A program made the position numbers and the translations under genes. A DNA stretch of 48,988 bases from JBBKWJ01 sp037968895 (GTDB lineage Bacteria; Actinomycetota; Acidimicrobiia; Acidimicrobiales; SZUA-35). Below are positions 24,512 through 34,308 of the stretch, piece after piece. The notes beneath the pieces are model-generated. The model was given only the letters and a program-made list of their open reading frames with translations, was not told the origin of the DNA and did not search any database. Location of the stretch: contig JBBKWJ010000193.1 of assembly GCA_037968895.1 (NCBI GenBank), positions 1 through 48,988 on the forward strand, in the 5' to 3' direction. Each line of letters begins with the position of its first letter. Within the stretch, counting starts at the first letter, position 1.

Positions 24512-24516
24512 GCCTC

Positions 24517-25125
24517 ATGCCATCAGCCGCAACAAAGAAGCCGCGACGCGCCGCCGCGTTGCCTCCGCACGAACGACGAGCGGCCATTGTCGAAGCGACA
24601 CGCCCCCTGCTCGTTACTTACGGCGAGAAGGTGACCTCGCGCCAGATTGCCGAGGCGGCTGGTGTCGCCGAGGGAACTATTTGGAGCGTTTTTACCGATA
24701 AAGACGAGTTACTGACCGAGACGCTGGCTGCCATCATCGACCGAGCCGATTTTGAACAGGCGCTGACCGATATCGATCCAGAAGGCTCGTTCGACGAACA
24801 ACTCGAGCACGCGGTTCAGATTCTTTCTCTGCGAGTTGTGAACATCTGGAACCTTCTCTCATCGGTCGGTCCCACCTTGCGAGAAAAGGTTGCTCGGCCT
24901 GTTCCTGAAAGCCCTGCTCTCGTTGCCCTCTTCGGCCGCCAAACGAATCAGGTTGCACTCACGCCGAAATCAGCCGCCCGACTTCTTCAGGCACTGACCG
25001 TCTCTCTGACTCACCCAATGGTCGGTGGCGAGGCAACCGCCCCAGACGAGATTGTCAACTTCTTCCTCAACGGTGCTCGCCATCGTGATCCCGCACACCC
25101 ACGCAACGAGAAGGCAACTTCATGA
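24517..25125 (+). CDS. TetR/AcrR-family regulator (mirror copy), 202 aa
   Basis: Same protein as at 23864-24472. The two copies face away from each other across 44 bases, which mimics a divergent promoter but is probably a product of the fold-back. The DNA-binding helix VTSRQIAEAAGVAEGTIW is intact. The last four bases (ATGA) overlap the start of the first exporter half. Confidence 0.92.
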   Translation: MPSAATKKPRRAAALPPHERRAAIVEATRPLLVTYGEKVTSRQIAEAAGVAEGTIWSVFTDKDELLTETLAAIIDRADFEQALTDIDPEGSFDEQLEHAVQILSLRVVNIWNLLSSVGPTLREKVARPVPESPALVALFGRQTNQVALTPKSAARLLQALTVSLTHPMVGGEATAPDEIVNFFLNGARHRDPAHPRNEKATS

Positions 25126-26858
25126 GCCTCCGCCAACTTCTCCGGACCCACCTCGGCCCCTACAAGCCGCTCCTCATCATCATCGTGGTGCTGCAAGCGA
25201 TCCAGACCTTCGCCTCGCTCACCCTGCCAACGCTCAACGCTGACATCATTGACAAAGGTGTCCTAACGGGTGATAACGCCTACATCAGGCGAACCGGCAT
25301 GATCATGCTCGGCTTCACGATGGTGCAGATCATCTTCTCCGTTGGCGCCGTCTGGTACGGGGCCAAGGCAGCGATGAGCTTCGGCCGCGATGTGCGCCGT
25401 GACCTCTTTCATCAGGTCACTGCGTTCTCGGCGCGAGAGGTTGGCCTCTTTGGCGCCCCTTCGCTCATCACCCGAATCACCAACGACGTTCAGCAGGTCC
25501 AGACGCTTGTCGTTATGGGCTGCACGATGCTCGTCACCGCCCCAATCACGACGGTGATCGGCATCATCATGGCGCTCCGGGAAGACATCGGGCTTTCCGT
25601 CATCTTGTTGTTCGCAATGCCAATCGCCGTAGTCGTGCTCGGCTCGATTGTTTGGATGATGGTCCCCTCATTTCAGCTCATGCAAATACGCATCGACTCA
25701 GTCAACCGAGTGCTGCGGGAGCAGATAACCGGAATCCGGGTCGTGCGGGCATTCGTGCGTGAGCCCGAAGAGCGAGTCCGCTTCGCCGGGGCAAACGCCG
25801 AGCTCACTGAGACCTCGCTTAAGGCCGGACGACTCATGTCCGCCATGTTCCCCACCGTGATGTTGATTATCAACATCTCCAGCATCGCAGTGCTCTGGAT
25901 CGGGGCCGATCGCATCGACGCGGGCCAGCTCCAGATTGGCTCCGTTGTCGCCTACCTCACCTACCTGATTCAGATCCTCTTTGCCATCGTGATGACCACC
26001 TTCATGGTCTCAATGATTCCTCGGGCCGCCGTCTCCGCCGAACGCATCAATGCGGTGCTCGACACTCCGTCGTCAGTCGTTGCGCCAGCCAACCCAGTAA
26101 CCGAGGTTCCGGAGCGAGGCACTCTCGAGTTTGACGATGTGAGCTTCCACTATGCGGGGGCCAAGCAGCCAGTCCTATCCAACATCTCGTTTCGAGTCGA
26201 GGCCGGGCAAACGACTGCAATCATCGGTAGCACGGGCTCAGGAAAAACGACGCTCGTCAACCTCATTCCCCGGTTGTTCGATGCAACGGGCGGCAGTGTC
26301 ATCGTCGACGGCGTTGATGTTCGCCAGCTCGACCCCGACCTTCTCTGGAGCAAAGTCGGCTACGTGCCCCAGAAGCCGTATCTCTTTTCCGGCACCGTTG
26401 CCAGCAACCTGCAGTTTGGGCGCCCCGATGCGACCGAAGCCGAGATGTGGCAAGCGCTCGACGTGGCACAGGCAAGCGACTTCGTTCGCTCAATGCCTGA
26501 TGGCCTAGACAGCCCGATCACGCAAGGCGGCACGAACGTTTCGGGTGGCCAGCGTCAGCGCCTGGCCATCGCACGAGCCCTGATCGTTCGGCCTGAGCTG
26601 TATGTTTTCGACGACTCGTTCTCGGCCCTCGATCTCCTGACCGACACCAGACTTCGAGCGGCGCTGGCACCTCAGACTTCAGATGCCGCAGTAGTAATCG
26701 TCGCCCAACGAGTATCGACGATCCAAGATGCTGACCAGATTCTCGTCCTCGAGGACGGCCGTGTGATTGGCAAGGGAACTCACAGCGACCTGCTCGAAGA
26801 GTGTCCAACGTACGCAGAAATTGTTGCGTCCCAAATCGGAGAGGCGGCAGGGGTATGA
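25122..26858 (+). CDS. Heterodimeric ABC exporter, degenerate-ATPase half (mirror copy), 578 aa
   Basis: Mirror of 22131-23867. It carries Walker A GSTGSGKTTLV, intact signature VSGGQ, Asp498 in place of the catalytic Glu and Gln529 in place of the H-loop His. Stop and next start overlap as ATGA at 26855-26858. Confidence 0.93.
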   Translation: MSLRQLLRTHLGPYKPLLIIIVVLQAIQTFASLTLPTLNADIIDKGVLTGDNAYIRRTGMIMLGFTMVQIIFSVGAVWYGAKAAMSFGRDVRRDLFHQVTAFSAREVGLFGAPSLITRITNDVQQVQTLVVMGCTMLVTAPITTVIGIIMALREDIGLSVILLFAMPIAVVVLGSIVWMMVPSFQLMQIRIDSVNRVLREQITGIRVVRAFVREPEERVRFAGANAELTETSLKAGRLMSAMFPTVMLIINISSIAVLWIGADRIDAGQLQIGSVVAYLTYLIQILFAIVMTTFMVSMIPRAAVSAERINAVLDTPSSVVAPANPVTEVPERGTLEFDDVSFHYAGAKQPVLSNISFRVEAGQTTAIIGSTGSGKTTLVNLIPRLFDATGGSVIVDGVDVRQLDPDLLWSKVGYVPQKPYLFSGTVASNLQFGRPDATEAEMWQALDVAQASDFVRSMPDGLDSPITQGGTNVSGGQRQRLAIARALIVRPELYVFDDSFSALDLLTDTRLRAALAPQTSDAAVVIVAQRVSTIQDADQILVLEDGRVIGKGTHSDLLEECPTYAEIVASQIGEAAGV

Positions 26859-28750
26859 CCGACACACCAAAGAAGCCGAATAAGGGCACCACCGACGAAG
26901 AGCGCGAGATCCTCAACGCTGGTGGCAATGCCACAGAGCGGAGCCGCAATCGATTCGCCTCTGCGGGCATGCCAGCCGAGAAGAGTGCGAACTTCAGTGC
27001 CACGGTGCGCCGGCTTGGCACCCTTTTACGCCCCGAGCGAGGCCTGATCGTCTTCGTCATGACCTTGACGGTGTCCAGCGTCATCCTTGTCGTGCTCGGT
27101 CCACGACTTCTTGGTCAAGCGACCGACATCATCGTGCAAGGCGTCGTCGGGCCAGGCATCGACTTTGCCGATCTTCACCAAACGCTGTTCTTGGTCGCGG
27201 CGCTCTACCTCGCGTCGTGGGCACTCAGCTACATGCAGGCCTACATCCTTGCTGGAGTCGTCCAGCGAACGATGTTCTCGCTGCGAAGCGAGGTCGAGGA
27301 GAAACTTAATCGTTTGCCCCTTAGCTACATCGATCGTCAGCCCCGTGGCGATCTTTTGAGCCGAGTCACCAACGACATTGACAACTTGGCTCAGAGCCTG
27401 CAGCAAACCATGAGCCAAATCCTCACCAGCCTGCTGACCCTCATCGGCGTCACCGTCATGATGTTCGTCATCTCGCCACTGCTCGCCGTCGTCGCCCTCA
27501 TCACGGTGCCAGCGTCGGTCCTCGTGATGAAGCAAATCGCCGGGAAGGCACGCCCCCGGTTCATGCAACAGTGGAAGCACACCGGCATGCTCAACGCCCA
27601 GGTCGAAGAAGTGTTCACCGGCCACGCAGTAGTGAAAAGCTTCGGGCGCCAGCATGAAGCCGAAGAGCGGTTCCGGTCTGAGAACGACTCACTGTTCGAC
27701 GCCAGCTTTGGTGCCCAGTTCATGTCAAGCCTGATCCAACCGGCGATGCTTTTCATGGGCAACATCCAGTATGTGCTTATCGCCGTTGTCGGTGGTCTCA
27801 GAATCTCAAGCGGGGCAATCAGCGTCGGCGACATGCAAGCAATGATCCAGTACGCGCGCCAGTTCTCTGGACCGATGTCGCACCTTGCTTCCATGGCGAC
27901 AACATTCCAATCCGGCGTCGCCTCGCTCGAACGTGTTCTTGAGTTCATCGATGCACCAGAACAGACCCAAGACCAGGTCCCGACCATCAATCCAACCCCG
28001 CCCCGTGGTCGAGTCGAGTTCGACAATGTGTCGTTCTCCTACTTGCCAGATGAGCCGCTCATCGAGAACCTTTCGGTTGTGGCCGAGCCGGGCCAGACCG
28101 TTGCCATCGTCGGGCCAACCGGCGCCGGAAAGACAACGCTTGTTAATCTGATCATGCGCTTCTACGACCTCAACGATGGAGCCATCACCCTCGACGGCAA
28201 AGACATCGCGACGATCCCCCGCAACGAACTTCGGTCGAAGATCGGCATGGTCCTTCAAGATACGTGGCTGTTTGGCGGCACGATCCGCGACAACATCGCC
28301 TATGGAAATCCATTAGCGACCGAAGAGCAGCTACTTGAGGCAGCATCTGTCACATACGTTGACAGATTCGTTCACTCGCTGCCCGATGGGTATGACACCG
28401 TCATCAACGACGATGGCGACAACATCAGCGCAGGCGAAAAGCAGCTCATGACCATCGCTCGCGCGTTCCTTGCCGATCCAGCGATTCTGATCCTCGACGA
28501 GGCGACAAGCTCGGTCGACACACGGACCGAAGTCTTGATTCAAGAAGCAATGAGTGCGTTGCGGAAAAACCGCACCAGCTTCGTAATCGCTCACCGCCTC
28601 TCGACCATCCGAGGCGCAGACACGATCCTCGTCATGAACGACGGCCGAATCGTAGAGCAGGGTTCACACGACGAGCTTCTCGCCCTTAAGGGCGCATACG
28701 CCGAGCTCTACAATTCCCAGTTCAGCGGAGCCGCCGCATCAGTCACCTGA
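26855..28750 (+). CDS. Heterodimeric ABC exporter, consensus-ATPase half (mirror copy), 631 aa
   Basis: Mirror of 20239-22134. Catalytic E549 and H580 are present; the signature is the degenerate SAGEK. Start MTDTPKKP is at 26855, inside the upstream gene's stop; the frame running back to 26801 overlaps coding sequence and is not used. Confidence 0.93.
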   Translation: MTDTPKKPNKGTTDEEREILNAGGNATERSRNRFASAGMPAEKSANFSATVRRLGTLLRPERGLIVFVMTLTVSSVILVVLGPRLLGQATDIIVQGVVGPGIDFADLHQTLFLVAALYLASWALSYMQAYILAGVVQRTMFSLRSEVEEKLNRLPLSYIDRQPRGDLLSRVTNDIDNLAQSLQQTMSQILTSLLTLIGVTVMMFVISPLLAVVALITVPASVLVMKQIAGKARPRFMQQWKHTGMLNAQVEEVFTGHAVVKSFGRQHEAEERFRSENDSLFDASFGAQFMSSLIQPAMLFMGNIQYVLIAVVGGLRISSGAISVGDMQAMIQYARQFSGPMSHLASMATTFQSGVASLERVLEFIDAPEQTQDQVPTINPTPPRGRVEFDNVSFSYLPDEPLIENLSVVAEPGQTVAIVGPTGAGKTTLVNLIMRFYDLNDGAITLDGKDIATIPRNELRSKIGMVLQDTWLFGGTIRDNIAYGNPLATEEQLLEAASVTYVDRFVHSLPDGYDTVINDDGDNISAGEKQLMTIARAFLADPAILILDEATSSVDTRTEVLIQEAMSALRKNRTSFVIAHRLSTIRGADTILVMNDGRIVEQGSHDELLALKGAYAELYNSQFSGAAASVT

Positions 28751-28795
28751 CCTCATAGTTTTGTGGGCTTGCCCTGTTTGGGGGAGACTGCGCGC

Positions 28796-29869
28796 ATGGA
28801 ACTCGGGGTTTGTGTTGCGTCGAAGATCGACGATGTCGACTACATCGTCAGGGCCGAAGAGCTTGGTTTTGCGAGTGCCTGGTTCGCAGATAGTCAAATG
28901 ATCTGGAGCGATCCATACGCGACGATGGCGCTTGCGGCCGATCGCACGTCGACAATTCGACTGGGAACTGGAGTGGCGGTGGCCGCCACTCGACCAGCGC
29001 CAGTCACTTCAGCCGCCTTGGCCACAATCAATCAGATCGCGCCCGGCCGCACGTTCTGCGGTATCGGCACTGGCAATACTGCGATGCGCATCATGGGGCA
29101 CAAGCCAATGCGTATCGCCGAGTTTGATGAGTATCTGCGAGTCCTTGGCCCCTTGCTGCGAGGCGAGGACGCCGAGTTTCATTGGCGTGGACAGTCGTCA
29201 CTCATCCGCCATCTGATGCCCGCGCACGGTTTTGTCAATCTCGAAGACTCGATCCCGATGTACGTGAGCGGCTTCGGCCCGCGATCGCTCGGACTCGCGG
29301 CCAAGCATGGGGACGGCGCCGTGCTCTCGATACCGCCGGTGGCAGAGCGCATGGAACGGGTTTGGGCCGCCCTCCGCCAGATGGCATCCGAAGCAGGAAG
29401 AGAGATCACTCGAGCGTCATTCCCAACCTGCACGCTGACCACGGTCGTCGTGCTTGACGAGGGCGAGGTGGTCGACTCTGAGCGCTCGAAAGAACTCTGC
29501 GGAGCGTTCGCCATCGCCTCCATGCACTACGCCTACGAACAGTGGACGCAATTCGGACGCGAACCGTCTGGGCCAGTAAAGGAAATGTGGCCTGAATACG
29601 TCGACCTTCTCGATCAGGTTCCAGCCGAAGAGCGCCATCTCCGGACCCACGCCGGTCACAACTGTTGGGTGCTCCCCGAAGAGGAGCAATTCATTACCAA
29701 AGATCTGATCGAGGCGACCTGCCTTGTCGGAACCAAGCAGCAGATTCTCACCCGTCTCCGAGATCTTGACGAAGCTGGCCTCGATCAGCTCATGATTCTG
29801 CCGCCGCTTGAGCCCCGCTACGAGGTGCTCGAATCGGTCGGCGCCGACATCATCCCCCATTTATCATGA
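28796..29869 (+). CDS. LLM-class (F420-type) oxidoreductase (mirror copy), 357 aa
   Basis: Mirror of 19120-20193. GGGGGAG upstream of MELGVCVA sets the start. TIM-barrel luciferase-like fold with GTGNTA. It overlaps the ligase start by four bases. Confidence 0.88.
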   Translation: MELGVCVASKIDDVDYIVRAEELGFASAWFADSQMIWSDPYATMALAADRTSTIRLGTGVAVAATRPAPVTSAALATINQIAPGRTFCGIGTGNTAMRIMGHKPMRIAEFDEYLRVLGPLLRGEDAEFHWRGQSSLIRHLMPAHGFVNLEDSIPMYVSGFGPRSLGLAAKHGDGAVLSIPPVAERMERVWAALRQMASEAGREITRASFPTCTLTTVVVLDEGEVVDSERSKELCGAFAIASMHYAYEQWTQFGREPSGPVKEMWPEYVDLLDQVPAEERHLRTHAGHNCWVLPEEEQFITKDLIEATCLVGTKQQILTRLRDLDEAGLDQLMILPPLEPRYEVLESVGADIIPHLS

Positions 29870-31335
29870 CGACAACATTCCTAAAGTTGCTCGCCAACTC
29901 AACGTCAACCATCACCGTCGACGACGGGTCGACTATTGATGCCGCTGAACTTGCGGCTGCCGGCACCCGCATTGCTACTGGCCTAAAGGATCAAGGTCTG
30001 CGCACGGGCGACCGCCTCGCGATCTGGCTCGAGAATGGGCCCGCATACCTCGCCGCCATCGCTGCCAGCGCCGCAGGGAGCTACGTCGCGGTCAACGTCA
30101 ACACTCGTTACAGCCCAACCGAGGCGGCCACGCTGATCGCTCGTTCTGGTGCGGCCGGCGTGCTCACGAATCGAGGCACCGAGCTCCCCTCGGATCTCCT
30201 CGTCATGACTGCTGACGAATTTCTCGGACTCGACGATTCGCCGCCAACCAACCACCCTGCTTCGCCCGACGATCCGTTCCTGGTGTTCACCACGAGCGGT
30301 ACCACAAGCAAACCCAAAATGGTGCTCCACCGGCAGCGTTCAATCGTCGAACACTCGATGGCTGTAGCGCCGTCGTTTGGCTACACACCCAAGACGCCGA
30401 TGCTGATTGCGTTGCCCCTTTGTGGAGTCTTCGGGCTCAACAGCTTCAGCAGTGCGATTGCTGGCAACAGTCCGATCTGGCTCACAACTGGCTTCGATGC
30501 CACCGTCGTCGCTCAGTTGATCGAGCAGGTGCCGATCGTCGCGATGAACGGTTCGGACGACATGTTTCATCGGCTCTTGCAGGAGCCCGGCGATCTCAGC
30601 TCGCTCACGATCTGCGGCTACGGGGCATTCAACGCCAGCCTCGATGACGTCGCTGCGAGGGCGGAGACACGAGGCATCACGCTCAGCGGCCTCTACGGGA
30701 TGAGCGAGGTCCAGGCGCTCCTTGCGTTTCGAGGGCGAAAGGGTCCACTCGAGACTCGACGACTCGCAGGCGGCCAGTTCGTCTCACCTCGCTCCGAAGT
30801 GAGGGCGGTCGACCCCGACTCTGGGGCCGTCGTCCCCCACGGCACTGAAGGCGAACTTCAGCTTCGAGGGCCGTCGCTGTTTGCCGGGTACCTCGCGGAG
30901 GGCGGCGAGGCGATTAACCACGTGCTCACCGACAACGCTATGCACGACCGGTGGTTCAGCACTGGCGACCTCGGCACGACCGAGGCGGCAGACAGCTTCA
31001 CCTTCATGACCAGGATGGGCGACGTACTCCGGCTTGGCGGCTTCCTCGTGGCCCCAGCCGAAATTGAAGAGGCGGTGCTTGGCTTCGCTGGCATCAGTGA
31101 CGTACAAGTGGTGTCCGCGGCGGGGCCAAGTGGGACCCGACCGGTGGCATTTGTGCTCGGCGACGAGGTCGACGAGTTGGCCGTTATCGCCCACTGCCAA
31201 AGTCTGCTGGCCAAGTTTAAGTGTCCGGTTCGAGTCATCTGCCTCGACTCGTTCCCCGTCACTGACGGCCCAAATGGTGTGAAGATCCAGAAGGCAAAAC
31301 TCCGCGAACTGGCCCAAGAGGCACTTGAGGCGTGA
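29866..31335 (+). CDS. AMP-forming acyl-CoA synthetase/ligase (mirror copy), 489 aa
   Basis: Mirror of 17654-19123, with the P-loop TTSGTTSKPK and catalytic K473 intact. Its stop lies 17 bases before the dinB ATG, so the dinB promoter elements lie in the short gap directly behind this gene's end. Confidence 0.92.
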   Translation: MTTTFLKLLANSTSTITVDDGSTIDAAELAAAGTRIATGLKDQGLRTGDRLAIWLENGPAYLAAIAASAAGSYVAVNVNTRYSPTEAATLIARSGAAGVLTNRGTELPSDLLVMTADEFLGLDDSPPTNHPASPDDPFLVFTTSGTTSKPKMVLHRQRSIVEHSMAVAPSFGYTPKTPMLIALPLCGVFGLNSFSSAIAGNSPIWLTTGFDATVVAQLIEQVPIVAMNGSDDMFHRLLQEPGDLSSLTICGYGAFNASLDDVAARAETRGITLSGLYGMSEVQALLAFRGRKGPLETRRLAGGQFVSPRSEVRAVDPDSGAVVPHGTEGELQLRGPSLFAGYLAEGGEAINHVLTDNAMHDRWFSTGDLGTTEAADSFTFMTRMGDVLRLGGFLVAPAEIEEAVLGFAGISDVQVVSAAGPSGTRPVAFVLGDEVDELAVIAHCQSLLAKFKCPVRVICLDSFPVTDGPNGVKIQKAKLRELAQEALEA

Positions 31336-31340
31336 CGTGA

Positions 31341-31346
31341 TATGGT
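31341..31346 (+). promoter_or_regulatory. Probable -10 element of leaderless promoter (dinB, mirror copy)
   Basis: TATGGT six bases before the ATG at 31353; mirror of 17643-17648. Confidence 0.5.
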
Positions 31347-31347
31347 A

Positions 31348-31361
31348 CGAACATGTGTTCG
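31348..31361. promoter_or_regulatory. LexA (SOS) box over the dinB start codon (mirror copy)
   Basis: CGAACATGTGTTCG; the dinB ATG is bases 6-8 of the box. Mirror of 17628-17641. Confidence 0.8.
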
Positions 31362-32588
31362 TCTCGTGCGACGATTCTCCACGCTGATCTTGATGCGTTC
31401 TACGCATCGGTCGAGCAGCGCGATCGCCCTGAACTGCGGGGGAAGGCCATGGCGGTTGGTGGAGGCGTCATCCTTGCCGCAAGCTACGAGGCCCGATCGA
31501 TGGGGGTTCGCACGGCCATGAACATCGGTCAGGCTCGTGAGCTCTGCCCCAAGATCATCACGGTGTCACCCCGCATGGATGCCTACACCGAAGCCAGTCG
31601 TCGGGTCTTCGAAATCTTCAACGACACGACTCCGCTCGTCGAGCCAATCTCGATCGACGAAGCCTTCCTCGATGTCTCGGGCCTCGGCAAAATTGTTGGA
31701 ACTCCCGAGTTCATCGCCGCCCAACTCCGCGAGCGTGTCGCCCAAGAAGTTGGGCTTGCCATTTCGGTCGGCGTGGCCCGCACCAAGTTCTTGGCCAAAG
31801 TGGCGAGCGGCGTATGCAAACCCGACGGCCTGCTCGTGGTTGAACCCGACGGCGAACTCGACTTTCTCCACCCGCTGCCGGTCACTCGACTGTGGGGCGT
31901 AGGGCCAAAGACAGCCGAGAAGTTAGCAGAGCGAGGCATCTTCACTGTCGGTCAGGTCGCAGCATTGGGCGAAAGCCCGCTCGTCTCAATACTCGGGACT
32001 GGTTCGGGCCGCCACCTGCACGCACTGTCCCACAACCACGATGCCAGACGCGTTGTCACAGGAAAGCGACGGTCGTCGATTGGCGCTCAGAGCGCCCTGG
32101 GGCAGCGAAGCCGCTCGTTCGCGGACATCGAAACGGTGCTACTCGAGCTTGTCGAACGGGTATGTCGTCGACTCCGTGATGGACATCGGGTTGGCCGCAC
32201 AGTCACGCTCCGATTCCGGTTTGGCGACTTCACCCGTGACACCCGCTCGCACACTCTCAGCGATGCGACCGGATCGACCGCATCAGTCCTCGACGCGGCC
32301 AGGTGTCTCCTTGTCGCCCGCCGCGACGAGATACTCGAGCGCCGCCTCACGCTGCTCGGTCTGACCATCGCCAATCTCTCGTCCGCCGATGCCGTTCAGC
32401 AAACACTCCAGTTCGACGATCGCTCGTCGCCCGAGCTCGACAATGCGCTCGACAACGTCAGGCATCGGTTTGGCTCATCCTCGATCAGTCGTGCAACCCT
32501 TCTCGGGCGACAAGGAGGGTTCACGGTGCCAATGCTGCCTGATCCCCTGCCACCCGCACCACCGACCAGTGACCCTACCGGCAGTTGA
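31353..32588 (+). CDS. dinB: DNA polymerase IV (mirror copy)
   Basis: Mirror of 16401-17636. Y-family catalytic residues D12, D102 and E103 are intact. It converges with the SulP gene with one base between the stop codons. Confidence 0.95.
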   Translation: MCSSRATILHADLDAFYASVEQRDRPELRGKAMAVGGGVILAASYEARSMGVRTAMNIGQARELCPKIITVSPRMDAYTEASRRVFEIFNDTTPLVEPISIDEAFLDVSGLGKIVGTPEFIAAQLRERVAQEVGLAISVGVARTKFLAKVASGVCKPDGLLVVEPDGELDFLHPLPVTRLWGVGPKTAEKLAERGIFTVGQVAALGESPLVSILGTGSGRHLHALSHNHDARRVVTGKRRSSIGAQSALGQRSRSFADIETVLLELVERVCRRLRDGHRVGRTVTLRFRFGDFTRDTRSHTLSDATGSTASVLDAARCLLVARRDEILERRLTLLGLTIANLSSADAVQQTLQFDDRSSPELDNALDNVRHRFGSSSISRATLLGRQGGFTVPMLPDPLPPAPPTSDPTGS

Positions 32589-32589
32589 C

Positions 32590-34296
32590 CTACGGCTTCC
32601 GGGCCTCTGACTTCCAATCGATCCAGTCGATGCCTGACTCAGCAACGTATGCAGCCACGGCCTCGCCAATTGTTGGATAGAACCGGTCGACACCGATCAA
32701 GTCCATCGTGCCAGACGGCGTGATTCGGTCGCGCACCACGCCCTTCAGTTCGGCGAACGCGAGCACAATCCCTCGTTCTTCTAAGTCGTCATGCAGGCGC
32801 CGCAGCATCTCTTCGGCGGTGGCGTCAATGTCGGTGATGGGCTCGGCGGTGATGATGACTCGCTGCGTTGAGCCCTCACGACCAATGCTCTCAAGAACCG
32901 CCGATCGGAATTCATCGGCATTGGCGAAGAACAACGGTGCGTCGAAGCGGAAGAGGACAAGCCCTTCGATCTCGTCTCCTTCTGGATGGCGTCCGATGTC
33001 GTGGTAGCCACTGACACCGTGGATCCGAACGAGTGCCGTAGCGTGCGGCCGCCATGCTTGGCTGATGAAGGCCAGGAGCGAGACACCAACTGCAACCCCG
33101 ATTCCCCAGACCACCCCAGCCACGACAACACCGACGAAGGCGATGGTCGTCAGGATGAACTCTTTCCGGCGCCAGCGGGCGAGGTCGGCGACGGTAGCCA
33201 GGTCAATGAGGTCGACCACGGCCACGATGACGATGGCAGCAAGCGTCGCAATCGGCAATGAGGCGAGAAGCCCGGGTGCGGCCACGAGCAACACGACTAT
33301 GAGGAGCGCAGCTACAACGCCAGTGAATTGCGTTTTCGACCCAGCAGACTCGGCCACCGGTGTTCGAGACGAGCTTGCGCTTATGGGGAAGCCTTGAAAG
33401 AACCCAGCGGCGATATTCGCGACTCCGAGCCCGATGAACTCGGCGTCTGAATCAACTGGTTCACCAAGTCGTTCTGCATACGCCTTCGAGAGCACGCTCG
33501 TATCGGCGAAAGAAACAAGCGCGATTGTCAGCGATCCTGCGGCCAGAGCGCCGAGATCGCCCCACTCAAATACAGGAACCTGCGGAGTAGGAAAGCCAGT
33601 AGGAAGCACGCCGACAAGATCGAGGTCGTCCTCAAGATTGAAGAACATGACGGCTCCGATGCTGGCCAGCACAATAATGAGGGATCGTGGGAGCTTGGGG
33701 ACGACGATACGAACAACCACGAGACCCAAAAGGGACATCAACCCGACGATCACGGTGACCCGGTCAAAGGTTCCGGCTGCCTGGACAAGATCAACAAACT
33801 TTCCGATCGGCATTTCACTCTCAACCGACACGCCAAGAAGCTTCGGAAGCTGGCTAAGAATGACAACGACGGCGATCCCATTCAAGTAGCCAACTCGCAC
33901 CGGCATTGAAAGAAGCTCAGTTACAAACCCGAACTTGCCGATCCCGGCCGCGATGGCGATCACTCCCGAGCCGACTGCCAGCGCACCCGCCAACGCAACG
34001 GCTCGACTAACGCTGCCGCCAGCCAGTGGCAGAATCGTCGCTGCGATCAATGGTGCCAATGAAGAGTCGGGACCGAGGACGAGGACTCGCGACGGCCCAA
34101 AGATCGCATAGGCGAGCAAGGGCAAGACCGTCGCATACAGGCCGTACACAGGGGGAAGCCCAGCGGCTTGGCTGTAGCCCATACCGACGGGCACCAAGAA
34201 CGCCGTCACCACGATTCCAGCCACAACATCGCCGTAGAAGTCTGACTTGGTCATCGATCGCAGATTTTGGAGGCCGGGAAAGTTATGCACACCCAC
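32590..34296 (-). CDS. SulP/SLC26 anion transporter with STAS domain (mirror copy), 568 aa
   Basis: Mirror of 14693-16399, GTG start at 34296. Membrane domain followed by STAS domain; last gene of the CHRD-sortase-SulP run. Confidence 0.92.
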   Translation of the reverse strand: MGVHNFPGLQNLRSMTKSDFYGDVVAGIVVTAFLVPVGMGYSQAAGLPPVYGLYATVLPLLAYAIFGPSRVLVLGPDSSLAPLIAATILPLAGGSVSRAVALAGALAVGSGVIAIAAGIGKFGFVTELLSMPVRVGYLNGIAVVVILSQLPKLLGVSVESEMPIGKFVDLVQAAGTFDRVTVIVGLMSLLGLVVVRIVVPKLPRSLIIVLASIGAVMFFNLEDDLDLVGVLPTGFPTPQVPVFEWGDLGALAAGSLTIALVSFADTSVLSKAYAERLGEPVDSDAEFIGLGVANIAAGFFQGFPISASSSRTPVAESAGSKTQFTGVVAALLIVVLLVAAPGLLASLPIATLAAIVIVAVVDLIDLATVADLARWRRKEFILTTIAFVGVVVAGVVWGIGVAVGVSLLAFISQAWRPHATALVRIHGVSGYHDIGRHPEGDEIEGLVLFRFDAPLFFANADEFRSAVLESIGREGSTQRVIITAEPITDIDATAEEMLRRLHDDLEERGIVLAFAELKGVVRDRITPSGTMDLIGVDRFYPTIGEAVAAYVAESGIDWIDWKSEARKP

Positions 34297-34308
34297 CGAC
34301 CCATCATG

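Noticed and set aside
24473..24516. Divergent promoter between two tetR genes
   Set aside because: The two tetR copies are identical in every base, so the divergent arrangement follows from the mirror and is not independent evidence for a bidirectional promoter.
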